A stretch of 64,000 nucleotides of DNA. Origin: Polynucleobacter victoriensis (GTDB lineage Bacteria; Pseudomonadota; Gammaproteobacteria; Burkholderiales; Burkholderiaceae). This document shows, piece by piece, positions 25,046-33,277 of the stretch. The position numbers and the translations under genes are program-made. How positions within the stretch are numbered: position 1 is the first letter of the stretch; every line of letters begins with the position of its first letter. The DNA lies in contig NZ_FYEX01000001.1 of the NCBI RefSeq assembly GCF_900187875.1, forward strand, positions 1,116,001 through 1,180,000, read 5' to 3'. The notes beneath the pieces were generated by a model. That model saw only the letters and a list, made by a program, of their open reading frames with translations, searched no databases and was not told where the DNA came from.

Positions 25046-27853
25046 ATGATACCTATGACGATTAATGATTCCCGACTTTCGGTTCTTCACCAGCATTCTG
25101 CTTATGCAAGCCGTTGGTTGGCTGCTCAACCGCAGTGGGCAGAGGATCTGATAGGTGGAATAAATACCCCTATTAACTCGCTTGTTATTGAAAAACTGCT
25201 TGAGCCCGCTAGCCAAGTTCTGAGCCAAGAACCTATCAATTTAGAGGTTTTGGGTGCTCAATTAAGGGTTTCGCGGCAGAAATTGATGCTTTTGTTGGCC
25301 TTAAGGGATTTGAGTGGGTTTGCCGATGTTTTTGAAGTGACTGAGGCTATGAGTTACTTTGCAGAAAAAGCAATTGCGATAGGCATTAGTGCCTTACACA
25401 AGGATATGTATCCCTTGGTAGGTCAGCCGCAGTCCAAAGATGGGCAGTTTTTACCGTTGATTGTTGTTGGTATGGGCAAGTTGGGTGGAAAAGAGTTAAA
25501 CGTCTCATCTGATATTGATTTGGTTTTTTTGTATGAAGAGGATGGGGATACTCAAGGCGGAGTAAAAAGTATTTCTCATCATGAGTGGTATGCCCGATTG
25601 GGTAAGAAATTGATTGCTCTTTTGAGTGAACTCAAGTCTGAAGGATTTGTTTTTAGGGTTGATATGCGCTTGCGACCCAATGGTGATTCAGGACCATTGG
25701 TGTGTAGCCTAGGAATGCTCGAAGAGTATTTCAGTGTTCAAGGTCGTGAGTGGGAGCGTTATGCGTGGATTAAGGGGCGGATGATTTATCCGACAGAGCT
25801 TGATTTAGCTCATGCAACATCGCTAAAAGGCCTCCAGGATCTAGTGAGACCTTTTGTATATAGGCGCTATTTGGATTTTGGCGTGATAGCTGCGATTAGA
25901 GAACTGCATGCCCAAATTCAGCAAGAGGCAGAAAAAAGAAGCATTGCGCACCCTGAGAGGGCTGCAGACATAAAACTAGGGCGCGGTGGCATCAGGGAGA
26001 TTGAGTTTATGGCGCAAATGTTTCAGCTAGTGCGCGGTGGTCAAGATCCAGGCTTAAGAATCAAGCCAACTTTAGAGGTTTTAAAGGCAGTGCATGAGCG
26101 AAATTACATCAGTGAGTCTGATCTTGTGCAATTGACAGATGCTTACCTTTATTTGAGGAAGTTAGAACATCGTTTGCAGTATTGGGAAGATGCTCAAACT
26201 CACCACTTACCAGGTGATGATGCATCACAAGGAAGAATTGCTCTATCAATGGGTCATCAAAATCTAGATGAGTTTAGAAAAGTACTATCTTCGCATCGAG
26301 CCAATGTGGCTAATTTATTTGAGAACGCATTTGTATTAAAGCAGCAGGGCGTAGAAGCTGAGTCTAGTGATGAGGCTTCGACTATTTGGTCGCCATCAAC
26401 TGACTATGTAGAGTTGTCTGAGAGGTGGGCTGCATGGGTAGGCAGCGCTCGCCAGAGATCTTTGTCTGATACTGCGCGCAGAAGATTTATCCAGTTAATG
26501 GCTCAATCTTCAGAGCATGTTCGTATACAAGGTTGGGCACTAGAGCAGGCGGATCGTGTGATGGTGCGCATGATGAACCTGCTGGACTCAATTTCTAGAC
26601 GCGCATCTTATTTAGCGTTGTTAGTTGAGTATCCAAATATTTTAGGTAGATTAATTGATTTAATGGCCGCATCAAAATGGGGTGCTGACTATTTAATCAA
26701 ACACCCACACTTACTAGATGATTTATTGAATGGTTTTGGTCAATATTCGCCAGAAGATCACCCTAATGTTTACTGGACAAAGTTACGGTCTCAAATAAAC
26801 GTTTTGTTAGACGATGCTGCACAGCATGGTGACCAAGCTGAGTTGGCCATGGACATTCTTAGGCAAACACATCACACCGAGACATTTTTAACTTTATTGG
26901 CTGAATTAGGTATTGGTAGAGACAAGCCCTTACCAATTGAGAAGGTTAGTGATCGTTTGTCAGCTTTAGCAGATTTGATATTGGGAATTACTCTGGAAAG
27001 AGTTTGGCCAATCGTTGCGAATAAGTATGGTTTAAATCCAAATACTCCACCAGCTTTTGCTGTCATTGCCTACGGTAAGTTAGGTGGCAAAGAGTTGGGA
27101 TATGCCTCTGATTTAGACATTGTGTTTTTATACGACGCACCAGATTCTGACCAAGGTGCTTCTGAGCGATACGCCATGTTTGCCAGAAGATTAATTGCAT
27201 GGCTCACTGCATCAACCTCGGCTGGAGTTCTTTTTGAAATTGATACGCGCTTAAGACCAAATGGTGCAGCAGGTTTGCTAGTCACGAGCATAGATGCATT
27301 TAAACGCTATCAATTGCGAGAGGGGGATAACTCTGCATGGCTTTGGGAACATCAAGCTTTAACTCGCGCACGTTTTTGCGCTGGTGATGTGATGATTGGG
27401 CAAAAGTTTGAGGAGATCCGCTCCGAGGTTCTTGCGCAACCAAGAGATGAACAACTTTTAAAGCAAGAAATTCTCTCTATGCGCAAAAAAGTGAGTGATG
27501 GCCATCCGAATGATTCTGGAATGTTTGATATCAAGCATGATTCTGGAGGCATGGTTGATATTGAATTCATTGTGCAATATTTGGTACTTCGTTTTAGTGC
27601 TGAGCATCGTAAGTTAGTGGGCAACTGGGGCAACATTGCTTTATTGGGTTACGCAGCAGAAGAGAAGTTAATTCCTGAGGGCTTAGCTCAATCTGTGGCA
27701 AATGCGTACCGACTTTATCGTGAGTATCAACATCGAATACGTTTAGATGGCGCTGATAAAACTCGTATACACCCAGATCTCATGGATTCATCTTTGCAAG
27801 ACGCTAGGATGGCAGTAACAACACTATGGCAAAAGGTTTTACTGACCCAGTAA
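25046..27853 (+). CDS. glnE: Bifunctional glutamine synthetase adenylyltransferase/adenylyl-removing enzyme
   Basis: A 935-residue protein (E. coli GlnE 946). It has two homologous nucleotidyltransferase domains. The N-terminal deadenylylating domain has GMGKLGGKELNVSSDIDLVFLYE (Asp pair near residue 156), and the C-terminal adenylylating domain has AYGKLGGKELGYASDLDIVFLYD (near residue 690). Each is followed by its own helical PII-uridylyltransferase-like region, with RLRPNG repeated in both halves. It tunes glutamine synthetase according to nitrogen status through PII. Its last 15 bases overlap the convergent recN gene. No PII or glnA gene lies in the window. Confidence 0.96.
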   Translation: MIPMTINDSRLSVLHQHSAYASRWLAAQPQWAEDLIGGINTPINSLVIEKLLEPASQVLSQEPINLEVLGAQLRVSRQKLMLLLALRDLSGFADVFEVTEAMSYFAEKAIAIGISALHKDMYPLVGQPQSKDGQFLPLIVVGMGKLGGKELNVSSDIDLVFLYEEDGDTQGGVKSISHHEWYARLGKKLIALLSELKSEGFVFRVDMRLRPNGDSGPLVCSLGMLEEYFSVQGREWERYAWIKGRMIYPTELDLAHATSLKGLQDLVRPFVYRRYLDFGVIAAIRELHAQIQQEAEKRSIAHPERAADIKLGRGGIREIEFMAQMFQLVRGGQDPGLRIKPTLEVLKAVHERNYISESDLVQLTDAYLYLRKLEHRLQYWEDAQTHHLPGDDASQGRIALSMGHQNLDEFRKVLSSHRANVANLFENAFVLKQQGVEAESSDEASTIWSPSTDYVELSERWAAWVGSARQRSLSDTARRRFIQLMAQSSEHVRIQGWALEQADRVMVRMMNLLDSISRRASYLALLVEYPNILGRLIDLMAASKWGADYLIKHPHLLDDLLNGFGQYSPEDHPNVYWTKLRSQINVLLDDAAQHGDQAELAMDILRQTHHTETFLTLLAELGIGRDKPLPIEKVSDRLSALADLILGITLERVWPIVANKYGLNPNTPPAFAVIAYGKLGGKELGYASDLDIVFLYDAPDSDQGASERYAMFARRLIAWLTASTSAGVLFEIDTRLRPNGAAGLLVTSIDAFKRYQLREGDNSAWLWEHQALTRARFCAGDVMIGQKFEEIRSEVLAQPRDEQLLKQEILSMRKKVSDGHPNDSGMFDIKHDSGGMVDIEFIVQYLVLRFSAEHRKLVGNWGNIALLGYAAEEKLIPEGLAQSVANAYRLYREYQHRIRLDGADKTRIHPDLMDSSLQDARMAVTTLWQKVLLTQ

Positions 27854-29506
27854 CTCTCTTGCGTGACGTCTAGTTGTGTCGGTGATCTCTGTGCCACCAA
27901 GCATGCGCGCAATCTCCTCAACACGTTCTTGGCGATTGAGGCTTGTGATGGAAGATGTGGTGGAGTTGTCCGAACTTTGTTTTTCAACTTTCCAATGTTG
28001 GTGACCTTGTGCAGCAACTTGCGCTAAATGAGTAACGCATAACACTTGGTGGGCCTGACCAAGTTCTTTGAGGCGCTTACCAACAGTCTCAGCAACAGCG
28101 CCGCCAATGCCTGAATCAACCTCGTCAAAAATCAAAGTTGGTATTTGACTGGCTTCTGAAGTGATCACGCTGATAGCTAGGCTAATGCGCGCTAGTTCAC
28201 CGCCTGATGCTACTTTTGATAATGGTTTTGGAGAAACGCCAGGATGACCTGCTACTAAAAATTCAATATTTTCTAGGCCATAAGCGTTACCTTCAGCTAA
28301 TGGCTCAATACCGATGACAAATTGACCACCTGCCATAGATAGATCTTGCATGGCTTCAGTTACGAGCTTTTCTAATATCTTCGCAGCTTTGTTTCTATTT
28401 TGGCTCAATGACTTTGCTGCTTTGTTGTATTCGGCTTGGGTGGTAAGAAGATTCTTTTCAAGGGCTGCTAAGTCTTGAGAGTCCTTAATGGCATTAACCT
28501 TTTCTTTGATATCAAGCCAAATAGTTGGTAATTCTTCGGGCGTTACCTTGAATTTTTTTGCTGCGCTATGTAACGCTTTTAGGCGCTCTTCGACTTCGGC
28601 TAGCCTGTCTGGATCAACGTCAATCTTTTGTAGGTAACGATTAAGGCTGTGCGTTGCTTCGCTGATTTGTATTTGAGCTGACTCTAATGAAATTTTTGCG
28701 TCTTCAAGATGGCTATCAAGTTTTGCTAAATCTTCGATTTCTGTAAAAGCTTTTCCCAAAAGCTCTTCAGCATTGCCTTCTTGCTCGCTTAGCATTGCTA
28801 GAGCATTTTGTGACCCTTCAATCAACTTAGCAGCATTGGCTAGTCGTGAATACTCAACATCAATTTCAGCCCATTCACCTGCTTTGGGCGCAAGTTGATC
28901 TAGTTCTTCAAGTTGCCAAGACAGACGTTCTTGTTCTTTTTGCAGGCTCTCACCAGCACTTTTCGCAAGTTCTAATTGTTTTTTGGCAGCTTGCCACTCT
29001 TGATATAGACCTTTAACGGTTAGCACTTGCTCTTGCAGTTGAGCTTGATGATCAAGAAGGTCTCGTTGCGCCCCCGTTTTTAGTAGCAATTGATGGGCGT
29101 GTTGACCATGAATGTCGACTAAATGATTGCCTAATTCTTTTGTTTGATTAAGGGTGGCTATGCTGCCATTGATGAATGCACGGCTTCGTCCAGATGAGTC
29201 AATAATTCTTTTGAGAATCAGAGTAGAGCCATCGTCTTCTATATTGAAACCTTGTTCATCTAGCCAGTTTGAAATGAACTCTTTTAATGAGCCATCCAAA
29301 GAGAAAAGTGCTGAAATTTCAGCTTTATTTTTTCCTTCTCTGATTTGGCTAGGATCTGCTCTTTCACCAAGAACTAGTGATAGTGCATCTAATAGGATGG
29401 ACTTACCTGCACCAGTTTCACCTGTTAAGACTGTGAAGCCATGGTCTAAATCTAAATCAAGTTCGTCAACAATGACGAAGTCACGAATATTTAGGCTGCG
29501 CAGCAT
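27839..29506 (-). CDS. recN: DNA repair protein RecN
   Basis: A 555-residue SMC-like ATPase that tethers DNA ends in double-strand-break repair. Walker A GETGAGKS lies at residues 29-36. A long coiled-coil region of about residues 150-370 is split by a non-helical tip. The C-terminal ABC signature KVASGGELARISLA is followed by Walker B TLIFDEVDSGIGG. The length equals the family norm (E. coli 553). It follows nadK by 2 bp, and nadK-recN is a conserved pair. I did not find a clear LexA operator immediately upstream, as the gene lies inside the operon. Confidence 0.96.
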   Translation of the reverse strand: MLRSLNIRDFVIVDELDLDLDHGFTVLTGETGAGKSILLDALSLVLGERADPSQIREGKNKAEISALFSLDGSLKEFISNWLDEQGFNIEDDGSTLILKRIIDSSGRSRAFINGSIATLNQTKELGNHLVDIHGQHAHQLLLKTGAQRDLLDHQAQLQEQVLTVKGLYQEWQAAKKQLELAKSAGESLQKEQERLSWQLEELDQLAPKAGEWAEIDVEYSRLANAAKLIEGSQNALAMLSEQEGNAEELLGKAFTEIEDLAKLDSHLEDAKISLESAQIQISEATHSLNRYLQKIDVDPDRLAEVEERLKALHSAAKKFKVTPEELPTIWLDIKEKVNAIKDSQDLAALEKNLLTTQAEYNKAAKSLSQNRNKAAKILEKLVTEAMQDLSMAGGQFVIGIEPLAEGNAYGLENIEFLVAGHPGVSPKPLSKVASGGELARISLAISVITSEASQIPTLIFDEVDSGIGGAVAETVGKRLKELGQAHQVLCVTHLAQVAAQGHQHWKVEKQSSDNSTTSSITSLNRQERVEEIARMLGGTEITDTTRRHARELLGQ

Positions 29507-29508
29507 AT

Positions 29509-30411
29509 TTAAAACGATGATGGATATTCATTCCAGTGAAGCTTTTGTCGAAGAGCTTTGTAATCGCTATGATCAACTGGATGAAGAAGTGTGACTGTTT
29601 TGTTTGAGCGACAAATTTTTATTTGATCGCCTATCTGGAGTTGGGTTAAAGATTGCATGTCAAAGTTCACGCTGACATCTTTGCCACCAATCAGTTCTAT
29701 GACAATCGTTGCATCATTGGGCAAAACAATGGGGCGGTTAGATAGGGCATGCGGTGCAATTGGAGCTAGTACCACACCAGCTACTGATGGATGAAGGATT
29801 GGACCGCCTGCGGACATCGAATAGGCGGTGGAGCCTGTGGGCGTTGCCACAATTAATCCATCTGAACGTTGGTTGTACATGAATTGATTATTAACGTGCA
29901 CAGTTAACTCAAGCATTCCAGAAATTCCAGAGCGATTAACCACCACATCATTAAGGGCCAATCCTGAGCCAATGACTTGTTTATTGCGTAACACCTCTGC
30001 TTCTAATAAATATCTGACGTCTGATTCGAAATGACCTTTGATCATTTCAGTTAAGACTAGTTCGACGTCTTGAAGTGGTATGTCAGTCATGTAGCCTAAG
30101 GTGCCCATATTGATACCAATTAATGGAACATTTTGGCCTGCAATCTGTCGTGCAATCCCAAGCATCGTTCCGTCTCCACCCAAAACGACTACTAAGTCGA
30201 TATTTGCGTGGAACTCGCTAGAAGGAATACTCGGAATTTGAGAAATCGTAGTATTGGAGGCAGTTTCTGCCTCCAAAAAAACCTCGCAACCCAGATTTTT
30301 TAGGATATTTGCAAGGTTTAAGAGCATGTGCGCGAAGCCTTCGGCTTGGTATTTGCCTACCAAGGCGATTTTTTTAAAATGCTTTGCCGATTTTGTCTTA
30401 AGATTTGACAT
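29509..30411 (-). CDS. nadK: NAD kinase
   Basis: A 300-residue enzyme phosphorylating NAD to NADP. The GGDGT motif lies at residues 78-82 (VVVLGGDGTMLGIAR). The second conserved motif is ALNDVVVNRSGISGM, and GLIVATPTGSTAYSMSAGGPI is the typical substrate-loop sequence. The N-terminus (IALVGKYQAEG) matches the usual start. Divergent from hrcA with only 46 bp between start codons, followed by recN. Confidence 0.97.
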   Translation of the reverse strand: MSNLKTKSAKHFKKIALVGKYQAEGFAHMLLNLANILKNLGCEVFLEAETASNTTISQIPSIPSSEFHANIDLVVVLGGDGTMLGIARQIAGQNVPLIGINMGTLGYMTDIPLQDVELVLTEMIKGHFESDVRYLLEAEVLRNKQVIGSGLALNDVVVNRSGISGMLELTVHVNNQFMYNQRSDGLIVATPTGSTAYSMSAGGPILHPSVAGVVLAPIAPHALSNRPIVLPNDATIVIELIGGKDVSVNFDMQSLTQLQIGDQIKICRSNKTVTLLHPVDHSDYKALRQKLHWNEYPSSF

Positions 30412-30457
30412 GTTGTTGATTAAACCATAGCCCTAATAGCCCTACAATTAATAAATA

Positions 30458-31480
30458 ATGGATGAACGTTCAAAAAGCCTCTTAAAAACACTGATTGAGC
30501 ACTACATTGCCGACGGGCAACCAGTTGGCTCTAGGGCTTTATCAAAGTTTTCCGGACTTGATTTATCGGCTGCGACTATCCGTAACGTCATGGCTGATTT
30601 GGAGGATATGGGGTTTGTGGCTAGTCCTCATACTTCGGCTGGGCGTATTCCGACTCCAAAAGGTTATCGACTGTTTGTAGACACCATGCTCACCGTGCAG
30701 CCGATTGAGGAGGTGGTGGCTCACGAAGCACAGGATGCCATTCAGGCTGATGCCCCGCAGCGTGTTGTTACTGCTGCTGCCCAAGTTTTATCTAATTTGT
30801 CTAATTTTGCTGGGATTGTTTTAACTCCAAGACGCTCAGAAGTATTTAAGCAAATTGAATTTTTGCGCTTATCAGAAAAGAGGGTCTTGCTGATATTGGT
30901 AACCCCAGACGGTGACGTACAAAATAGAATCATTTTGACTGAGCGCGATTACAGCTCCTCTGAGCTGGTAGAGGCAAGCAATTATTTAAATAGTCAATTT
31001 GCTGGGTTAAGTTTTTATGCCGTCAAAGAACGTTTAATGCAAGAGCTTGAGGGCTTACGTTCAGGCATTGCCTCATTGATGGAGGCTGCACTGAAAGCCA
31101 GTTCTGAAAATATGACCGCTGATTCTGGGGTGGTGATTTCTGGTGAAAGACGTTTATTGAATGTTGGTGATTTATCTTCTGATATGCATAAGCTAAAGCA
31201 GCTTTTTGGAATGTTTGAAGAGAAAACTAGCTTATTGCAATTGTTGGATGTGTCTTCTCAAGCAGATGGTGTGCAAGTGTTTATTGGTGGTGAGAGTGCT
31301 TTGGTTCCAATGGATGATATGGCGGTGATTACTGCCCCATACAGTGTTGATGGTCTAGTGGTTGGCACCTTGGGTGTGATTGGTCCAACTCGTATGGCAT
31401 ATGAACGCGTCATACCTATTGTTGATATCACGGCTAAACTACTTTCTAGTGCTTTAAGTAGCGGTATTCATAATAAGTGA
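30458..31480 (+). CDS. hrcA: Heat-inducible transcription repressor HrcA
   Basis: A 340-residue repressor whose operator is the CIRCE inverted repeat. The N-terminal winged helix (DERSKSLLKTLIEHYIADGQPVGSRALSK, then LSAATIRNVMADLEDMGFVASPHTSAGRIPT) is textbook. The GAF-like dimer domain follows. It sits upstream of hemH and grpE-dnaK-dnaJ. I looked at the upstream regions of hrcA, grpE and dnaK and saw no TTAGCACTC-N9-GAGTGCTAA element, so its targets (often groESL) are probably elsewhere. A TACAAT hexamer ends 9 bases before the ATG and no Shine-Dalgarno is visible. Confidence 0.96.
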   Translation: MDERSKSLLKTLIEHYIADGQPVGSRALSKFSGLDLSAATIRNVMADLEDMGFVASPHTSAGRIPTPKGYRLFVDTMLTVQPIEEVVAHEAQDAIQADAPQRVVTAAAQVLSNLSNFAGIVLTPRRSEVFKQIEFLRLSEKRVLLILVTPDGDVQNRIILTERDYSSSELVEASNYLNSQFAGLSFYAVKERLMQELEGLRSGIASLMEAALKASSENMTADSGVVISGERRLLNVGDLSSDMHKLKQLFGMFEEKTSLLQLLDVSSQADGVQVFIGGESALVPMDDMAVITAPYSVDGLVVGTLGVIGPTRMAYERVIPIVDITAKLLSSALSSGIHNK

Positions 31481-31490
31481 GGGATTTTTA

Positions 31491-32582
31491 ATGGCTATAG
31501 CTCGTCAAGCTTTGCGCACAGCAGTTCTGTTGGTTAATTTGGGAACTCCTGATGCCCCTACTGCCGCAGCTGTAAAGCCATATTTAAAGCAATTCTTATC
31601 TGACCCACGAGTTGTTGAGATTCCTAAATTAATTTGGTGGTGCATCCTTAATTTAATTATTCTGCCGATTCGTTCTGGTGCCTCCGCAAAAAAATACGCC
31701 AGCATTTGGTTAAATGGACCTGATGGTGGCTCACCTTTATTGGTTTACTCAAAAAAACAATCTCAAGCTCTAGAGCAAAAATTCTTAGCCCAAGGCAAAG
31801 ATGTTTTGGTGGATCTTGCTATGCGCTATGGCAACCCAAGTTTGGAGTCGGTACTAGATCGTTTGCAAAAAGCAGGGATGGAACGATTGTTGGTCTTACC
31901 TTTATATCCGCAATACTCAGCCACAACTACTGCATCAACATTTGATGAGATTTTTAGAATCATTAGCAAATGGCGTAATCAGCCAGAGTTGAGATTGGTT
32001 AAGCATTATCACGATCATCCTGAGTACATTAATGCACTCAAAGAACAGGTTGAGTCATATTGGCAAACAAATGGGCGCCCTGATTTTGCAGGTGGGGACA
32101 AATTATTATTTTCTTTTCATGGTGTGCCTAAGCGCACCTTGGATAAAGGTGATCCATACCATTGCGAATGTCACAAGACAGGACGTTTACTACGTGAGGC
32201 ATTAGGTTTGACCTCAGAACAAGCCATGGTGACCTTTCAGTCACGTTTTGGTAAGGCGGAGTGGTTAAAGCCATACACCGCCCCAACTGTTAAATCTCTT
32301 GGTGAAAAGAAAACAAAGCGTTTAGACATTTTTTGCCCAGGATTTCCGGCGGACTGTTTGGAAACGCTTGAAGAAATTGCGATGGAAGTGCGTGATGACT
32401 TTTTGACTGCAGGTGGTGGTGAATATCACTACATTTCTTGTTTAAATACCAATCCAGCCTGGATATCTGGCTTAGCAGAGATTGCTGCTGATCATCTTGC
32501 TGGGTGGCCTCAGTTGCCAGAGTCACCAGAGGCATTGGCATTGAGTATTCAGCGAGCGACGGAATTGGCTGCAAAAAAATAA
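31491..32582 (+). CDS. hemH: Ferrochelatase
   Basis: A 363-residue enzyme inserting Fe2+ into protoporphyrin IX, the last step of haem synthesis. Family landmarks: VLLVNLGTPDAPT at the N-terminus, the catalytic-His segment LFSFHGVPKRTLDKGD, and CPGFPADCLETLEEIAMEV with a conserved acidic metal path. A good ribosome-binding site, GAGGGA, precedes ATG 31491, and it starts 10 bp after hrcA. The transcript ends at a hairpin 6 bp past the stop. Confidence 0.97.
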   Translation: MAIARQALRTAVLLVNLGTPDAPTAAAVKPYLKQFLSDPRVVEIPKLIWWCILNLIILPIRSGASAKKYASIWLNGPDGGSPLLVYSKKQSQALEQKFLAQGKDVLVDLAMRYGNPSLESVLDRLQKAGMERLLVLPLYPQYSATTTASTFDEIFRIISKWRNQPELRLVKHYHDHPEYINALKEQVESYWQTNGRPDFAGGDKLLFSFHGVPKRTLDKGDPYHCECHKTGRLLREALGLTSEQAMVTFQSRFGKAEWLKPYTAPTVKSLGEKKTKRLDIFCPGFPADCLETLEEIAMEVRDDFLTAGGGEYHYISCLNTNPAWISGLAEIAADHLAGWPQLPESPEALALSIQRATELAAKK

Positions 32583-32587
32583 TTTAG

Positions 32588-32616
32588 AACAAGGGCTTGA
32601 AACCCCTTGTTTTGTC
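32588..32616 (+). terminator. hemH terminator hairpin
   Basis: An 8-bp stem AACAAGGG (32588-32595) / CCCTTGTT (32604-32611) with an 8-nt loop, followed by TTG. The T tract is short, so termination may be partial and some hrcA-hemH transcripts could continue into grpE. The loop carries the -35 of the grpE heat-shock promoter. Confidence 0.65.
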
Positions 32617-32623
32617 CCTATAT
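32596..32623 (+). promoter_or_regulatory. Sigma-32 (heat shock) promoter of grpE
   Basis: A perfect -35 CTTGAAA (32596-32602) is followed after 13 bp by CCCTATAT (32616-32623), close to the sigma-32 -10 consensus CCCCATnT. Transcription should start near 32630, about 22 nt before the grpE ATG. Confidence 0.8.
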
Positions 32624-32651
32624 GAGCACTTATTGAACAAATAAGTGACTT

Positions 32652-33212
32652 ATGACCCAAGATAATAATCAAGAAAAAACTCAAGAAATCAATGAGTTAG
32701 ATAAATCTGCAGAGCAGGCTCCTGCAGCAGATGCCGCCCAAGAGCCAGCAGCACCTCTGACCCCAGAGGAAAAAATTACTGCTCTGGAAGCTCAAATCCA
32801 AGAGCACCAAGATCAGTTTTTGCGTGCTAAGGCAGAAGTTGAAAATGCTCGCAGGCGTTCGATGGAAGAAGTAGCAAAGGCTCATAAATTCGCAATTGAG
32901 GGTTTTGCTGAGAACTTATTGCCTGTGTTGGATAGTCTTAATGCTGCTTTGACAGATAGCGGCTCTGACTCAGCCAAGATGAAAGAGGGTATTGAGTTAA
33001 CTCTCAAGCAATTAATTTCTGCGCTGGAAAAAGGGCGTGTGATTGAAATTAATCCGATTGGAGAAAAGTTTGATCCACACCGTCACCAGGCTATTGCTAT
33101 GGTGCCCCATGAGCAAGAGGCTAATACGGTTGTGACTGTATTGCAAAAAGGTTATTTGATTGCAGATCGTGTTTTAAGACCTGCATTAGTAACGGTTAGT
33201 CAGCCCAAGTAG
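32652..33212 (+). CDS. grpE: Nucleotide exchange factor GrpE
   Basis: A 186-residue protein that releases ADP from DnaK. An acidic, Gln/Ala-rich disordered N-terminus (residues 1-40) leads into a long dimerising helix (EKITALEAQIQEHQDQFLRAKAEVENARRR) and the C-terminal beta wing (IGEKFDPHRHQAIAMVPHEQEANTVVTVLQKGYLIADRVLRPALVTV). The length is typical. The ATG at 32652 has no good Shine-Dalgarno, and a perfect 8-bp hairpin ends 4 bases before it, so translation control is possible. dnaK follows after 65 bp with its own heat-shock promoter. Confidence 0.96.
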   Translation: MTQDNNQEKTQEINELDKSAEQAPAADAAQEPAAPLTPEEKITALEAQIQEHQDQFLRAKAEVENARRRSMEEVAKAHKFAIEGFAENLLPVLDSLNAALTDSGSDSAKMKEGIELTLKQLISALEKGRVIEINPIGEKFDPHRHQAIAMVPHEQEANTVVTVLQKGYLIADRVLRPALVTVSQPK

Positions 33213-33218
33213 TTAGGG

Positions 33219-33246
33219 CTTGAAATAACCGAATGAATCCCCAAAT
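33219..33246 (+). promoter_or_regulatory. Sigma-32 (heat shock) promoter of dnaK
   Basis: A perfect -35 CTTGAAA (33219-33225), a 13-bp spacer and -10 CCCCAAAT (33239-33246) match the sigma-32 consensus. Spacer length is identical to that of the grpE promoter. It lies in the grpE-dnaK gap, and the dnaK ribosome-binding site AGGAG follows near 33267. Confidence 0.85.
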
Positions 33247-33277
33247 TAAAGATATAAACAATTATTAGGAGTTAAGC

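Noticed and set aside
30412..33277. CIRCE element for HrcA
   Set aside because: Upstream regions of hrcA, grpE and dnaK were read on both strands; none carries TTAGCACTC-N9-GAGTGCTAA. The grpE hairpin (CACTTATT/AATAAGTG) has the wrong sequence and spacing.
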